Origin: Burkholderiaceae bacterium
GTDB lineage: Bacteria; Pseudomonadota; Gammaproteobacteria; Burkholderiales; Burkholderiaceae_C
DNA length: 6,476 nucleotides
NCBI GenBank assembly: GCA_030726195.1
Contig: JANREF010000137.1
Coordinates: 1-6,476, forward strand
Direction: 5' to 3'
The notes beneath the pieces are model-generated. The model had not been told where the DNA came from, did not search any database, and was given only the letters and a program-made list of their open reading frames with translations. Positions 5,222 to 6,476 of this stretch are shown here, piece by piece (within the stretch, counting starts at the first letter, position 1; every line of letters starts with the position of its first letter). A program made the position numbers and the translations under genes.

Positions 5222-6476
5222 ATGTTTCAAAAAATCATGCGCTTGCGCGCAAGTCGTCTGGCTGCGGCTGGCTTTTCCGCGTCTGTCTCAGCCACCGCAT
5301 TGCTGCTGTCGCCACCTGCGCTGTCACAAACCGATGCGGTGTCTTTGCCCGTGACGGTGGTAACGGCCTCTCGTTTTGAGCAACCTATTGAAGATGTGGT
5401 CTCGGATATCACCATCGTTGACCGCGCTGAGATTGAGCGTTATGGCGCAACGACCATCAACGAGGTGTTGTCGAGGTTGCCCGGTGTTCAATCTGTGGAC
5501 GTGGGCTCGCCACAGCTGTTTATTCGCGGTGCCAATGCCAATATGACGGCGATTTACATCGATGGTGTTCGTGTGGATCCTCAAGACAAGGGCAGCGGCA
5601 ACCCGAGGCTGGGCACTTTAGACCTCTCACAAGTACAGCGAATTGAAATTCTTCGCGGCTCTGCCAGCAGCCTCTATGGCGCCAAAGCCATGGGTGGTGT
5701 GATCCAACTGTTCACCGACGGCGGGGAACCGGGCGCGCGCGTAAACGTGGGGCTTGGCAGCGAGGGCCTCAAAACTGGTGGGTTTGGGTTGGTCGGCCAA
5801 GTCGATGACCAAGTGCGCTACCGCTTTAGCTTGCAACGCAGCACGTCTGATGGCTACTACACAGATCTCATCCCACTGAGCGATGCAAACTCTATGCCCT
5901 GGCGCAGTGGGTCCTTGAACGCAGGCGCTGACCTCAACATTAACGCAAGTCACACCCTGCGGTATGTGCTGAATGCAACTGAGCGCGATGCTGAGTCGAA
6001 CTCCGATAGTTACGATCCAGTGACTTGGCTTCGCGCTTTGGCGCCCAACGCGCGCACGCGATCCAACACTGTGACGTCTGGTTTACGTTGGAGTGGTGCG
6101 TGGACAGATACTGTACGCAGTGAGGTCGCTCTCTCAACCACGCGAATTGGCGTTCACGGCAGTTTGCCCGAAACTTTTGAGACTCGGACGTGGGACCTCA
6201 GCGCGCAGGTACTTGCTGCAACAACGTCGGGTGAGTTTGGTCTGGGGCTAGAGCGGAAATTGGATAGGCTACAGGCGGATGACGACGCTTATAACGCTGC
6301 CCTGTCTGGTATACGTGGACAAAATGCTGCGAGCCTGAGCTGGTCTCATCGCGTCCAGCAGTTGAGCTGGCAGGCCAATGTGCGCGTAGACGACGACGAG
6401 TTTTTCAGCCGTACAACCTCGGGTGGCTTGGCCGGTGCATTTCAAATTAGCCCCGAGTTCAAGCTCCGTGCTGGGG
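5222..6476 (+). CDS. btuB: TonB-dependent outer-membrane cobalamin receptor BtuB, N-terminal ~418 codons (cut at window edge)
   Basis: Outer-membrane beta-barrel that imports vitamin B12 with energy from TonB-ExbBD. A signal peptide is visible: basic MRLRASRL (6-13), hydrophobic stretch to 33, likely cleavage near ALS-Q (35/36). The TonB box region is LPVTVVTASRFEQP (42-55), very close to E. coli BtuB DTLVVTANRFEQP. The plug domain follows (about 56-167), with TINEVLSRLPGVQ (78-90), LFIRGANANMTAIYIDGVRV (99-118), VQRIEILRGSASSLYGAKAMGGVIQLFT (138-165), then the first barrel strands. E. coli BtuB has about 614 residues, so roughly the last third lies outside. The riboswitch immediately upstream confirms cobalamin rather than iron as substrate. 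The start is uncertain. The ATG at 5222 has no good Shine-Dalgarno. In frame, GTG 5195, TTG 5207 and 5210 (behind GGTGAGGG) and ATG 5237 are alternatives; starts at 5222 or 5237 give the best signal peptide. Confidence 0.95.
   Translation, partial: MFQKIMRLRASRLAAAGFSASVSATALLLSPPALSQTDAVSLPVTVVTASRFEQPIEDVVSDITIVDRAEIERYGATTINEVLSRLPGVQSVDVGSPQLFIRGANANMTAIYIDGVRVDPQDKGSGNPRLGTLDLSQVQRIEILRGSASSLYGAKAMGGVIQLFTDGGEPGARVNVGLGSEGLKTGGFGLVGQVDDQVRYRFSLQRSTSDGYYTDLIPLSDANSMPWRSGSLNAGADLNINASHTLRYVLNATERDAESNSDSYDPVTWLRALAPNARTRSNTVTSGLRWSGAWTDTVRSEVALSTTRIGVHGSLPETFETRTWDLSAQVLAATTSGEFGLGLERKLDRLQADDDAYNAALSGIRGQNAASLSWSHRVQQLSWQANVRVDDDEFFSRTTSGGLAGAFQISPEFKLRAG

Noticed and set aside
4904..5379. 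Open frames on both strands across 4904-5379
   Set aside because: They overlap the cobalamin riboswitch aptamer and the btuB signal-peptide region in other frames; RNA structure explains the sequence better.

Overview
The window looks like a piece of a betaproteobacterial chromosome, most likely Burkholderiales and probably close to Comamonadaceae. This is inferred from gene content and order: a standalone SWIB-domain protein with an Ala/Lys tail, a zapB-like/zapA/6S RNA cluster, an RraA-family gene, and a cobalamin-riboswitch-controlled btuB. The genus cannot be fixed from sequence reading alone. No insertion sequence, phage gene, CRISPR array, tRNA or rRNA was seen.

Layout, left to right. 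(1) Positions 1-1385, minus strand: the N-terminal 461 codons of katG (catalase-peroxidase), cut by the window edge. A candidate promoter with an imperfect palindrome lies just upstream. (2) 1621-1657: a strong intrinsic terminator that ends the SWIB gene (1729-2010, minus) and insulates katG from it. (3) 2011-2440: a 430-base divergent intergenic region with dyads and a 3 x 12-base tandem repeat, but no convincing gene. (4) 2441-2974, plus: an RraA/HMG-aldolase family gene. (5) 2975-3229: convergent intergenic DNA with degenerate AGCGG-type repeats and a hairpin beyond the tauE stop. (6) 3230-4069, minus: a TauE/SafE membrane permease. (7) about 4133-4308, minus: a 6S RNA (ssrS) that the open reading frames do not reveal. 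It has a long closing stem, an internal 3' hairpin, a TACAAT -10 box and an overlapping intrinsic terminator. (8) 4331-4672 and 4669-4884, minus: zapA and a small ZapB-like coiled-coil gene, coupled by an ATGA overlap. (9) 4918-5136, plus: a cobalamin riboswitch. (10) 5222-6476, plus: btuB, the TonB-dependent outer-membrane cobalamin receptor, cut by the right edge after about 418 codons.

How the parts work together. The zapB-like, zapA and ssrS genes run in one direction. The first two encode small coiled-coil cell-division proteins, and the third is the regulatory RNA that inhibits the housekeeping RNA polymerase in stationary phase. The zapA-ssrS pairing is the classical proteobacterial order, but the next gene here is tauE rather than the folate enzyme gene ygfA/fau. 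On the other side, the btuB promoter lies back to back with the division-gene promoter, with overlapping -10 boxes. The btuB transcript starts essentially at the first helix of its B12 riboswitch, so cobalamin should repress its own receptor. I found no clearly undescribed system. The most informative non-coding elements are the 6S RNA, the B12 riboswitch and the promoter overlap at 4903-4910.
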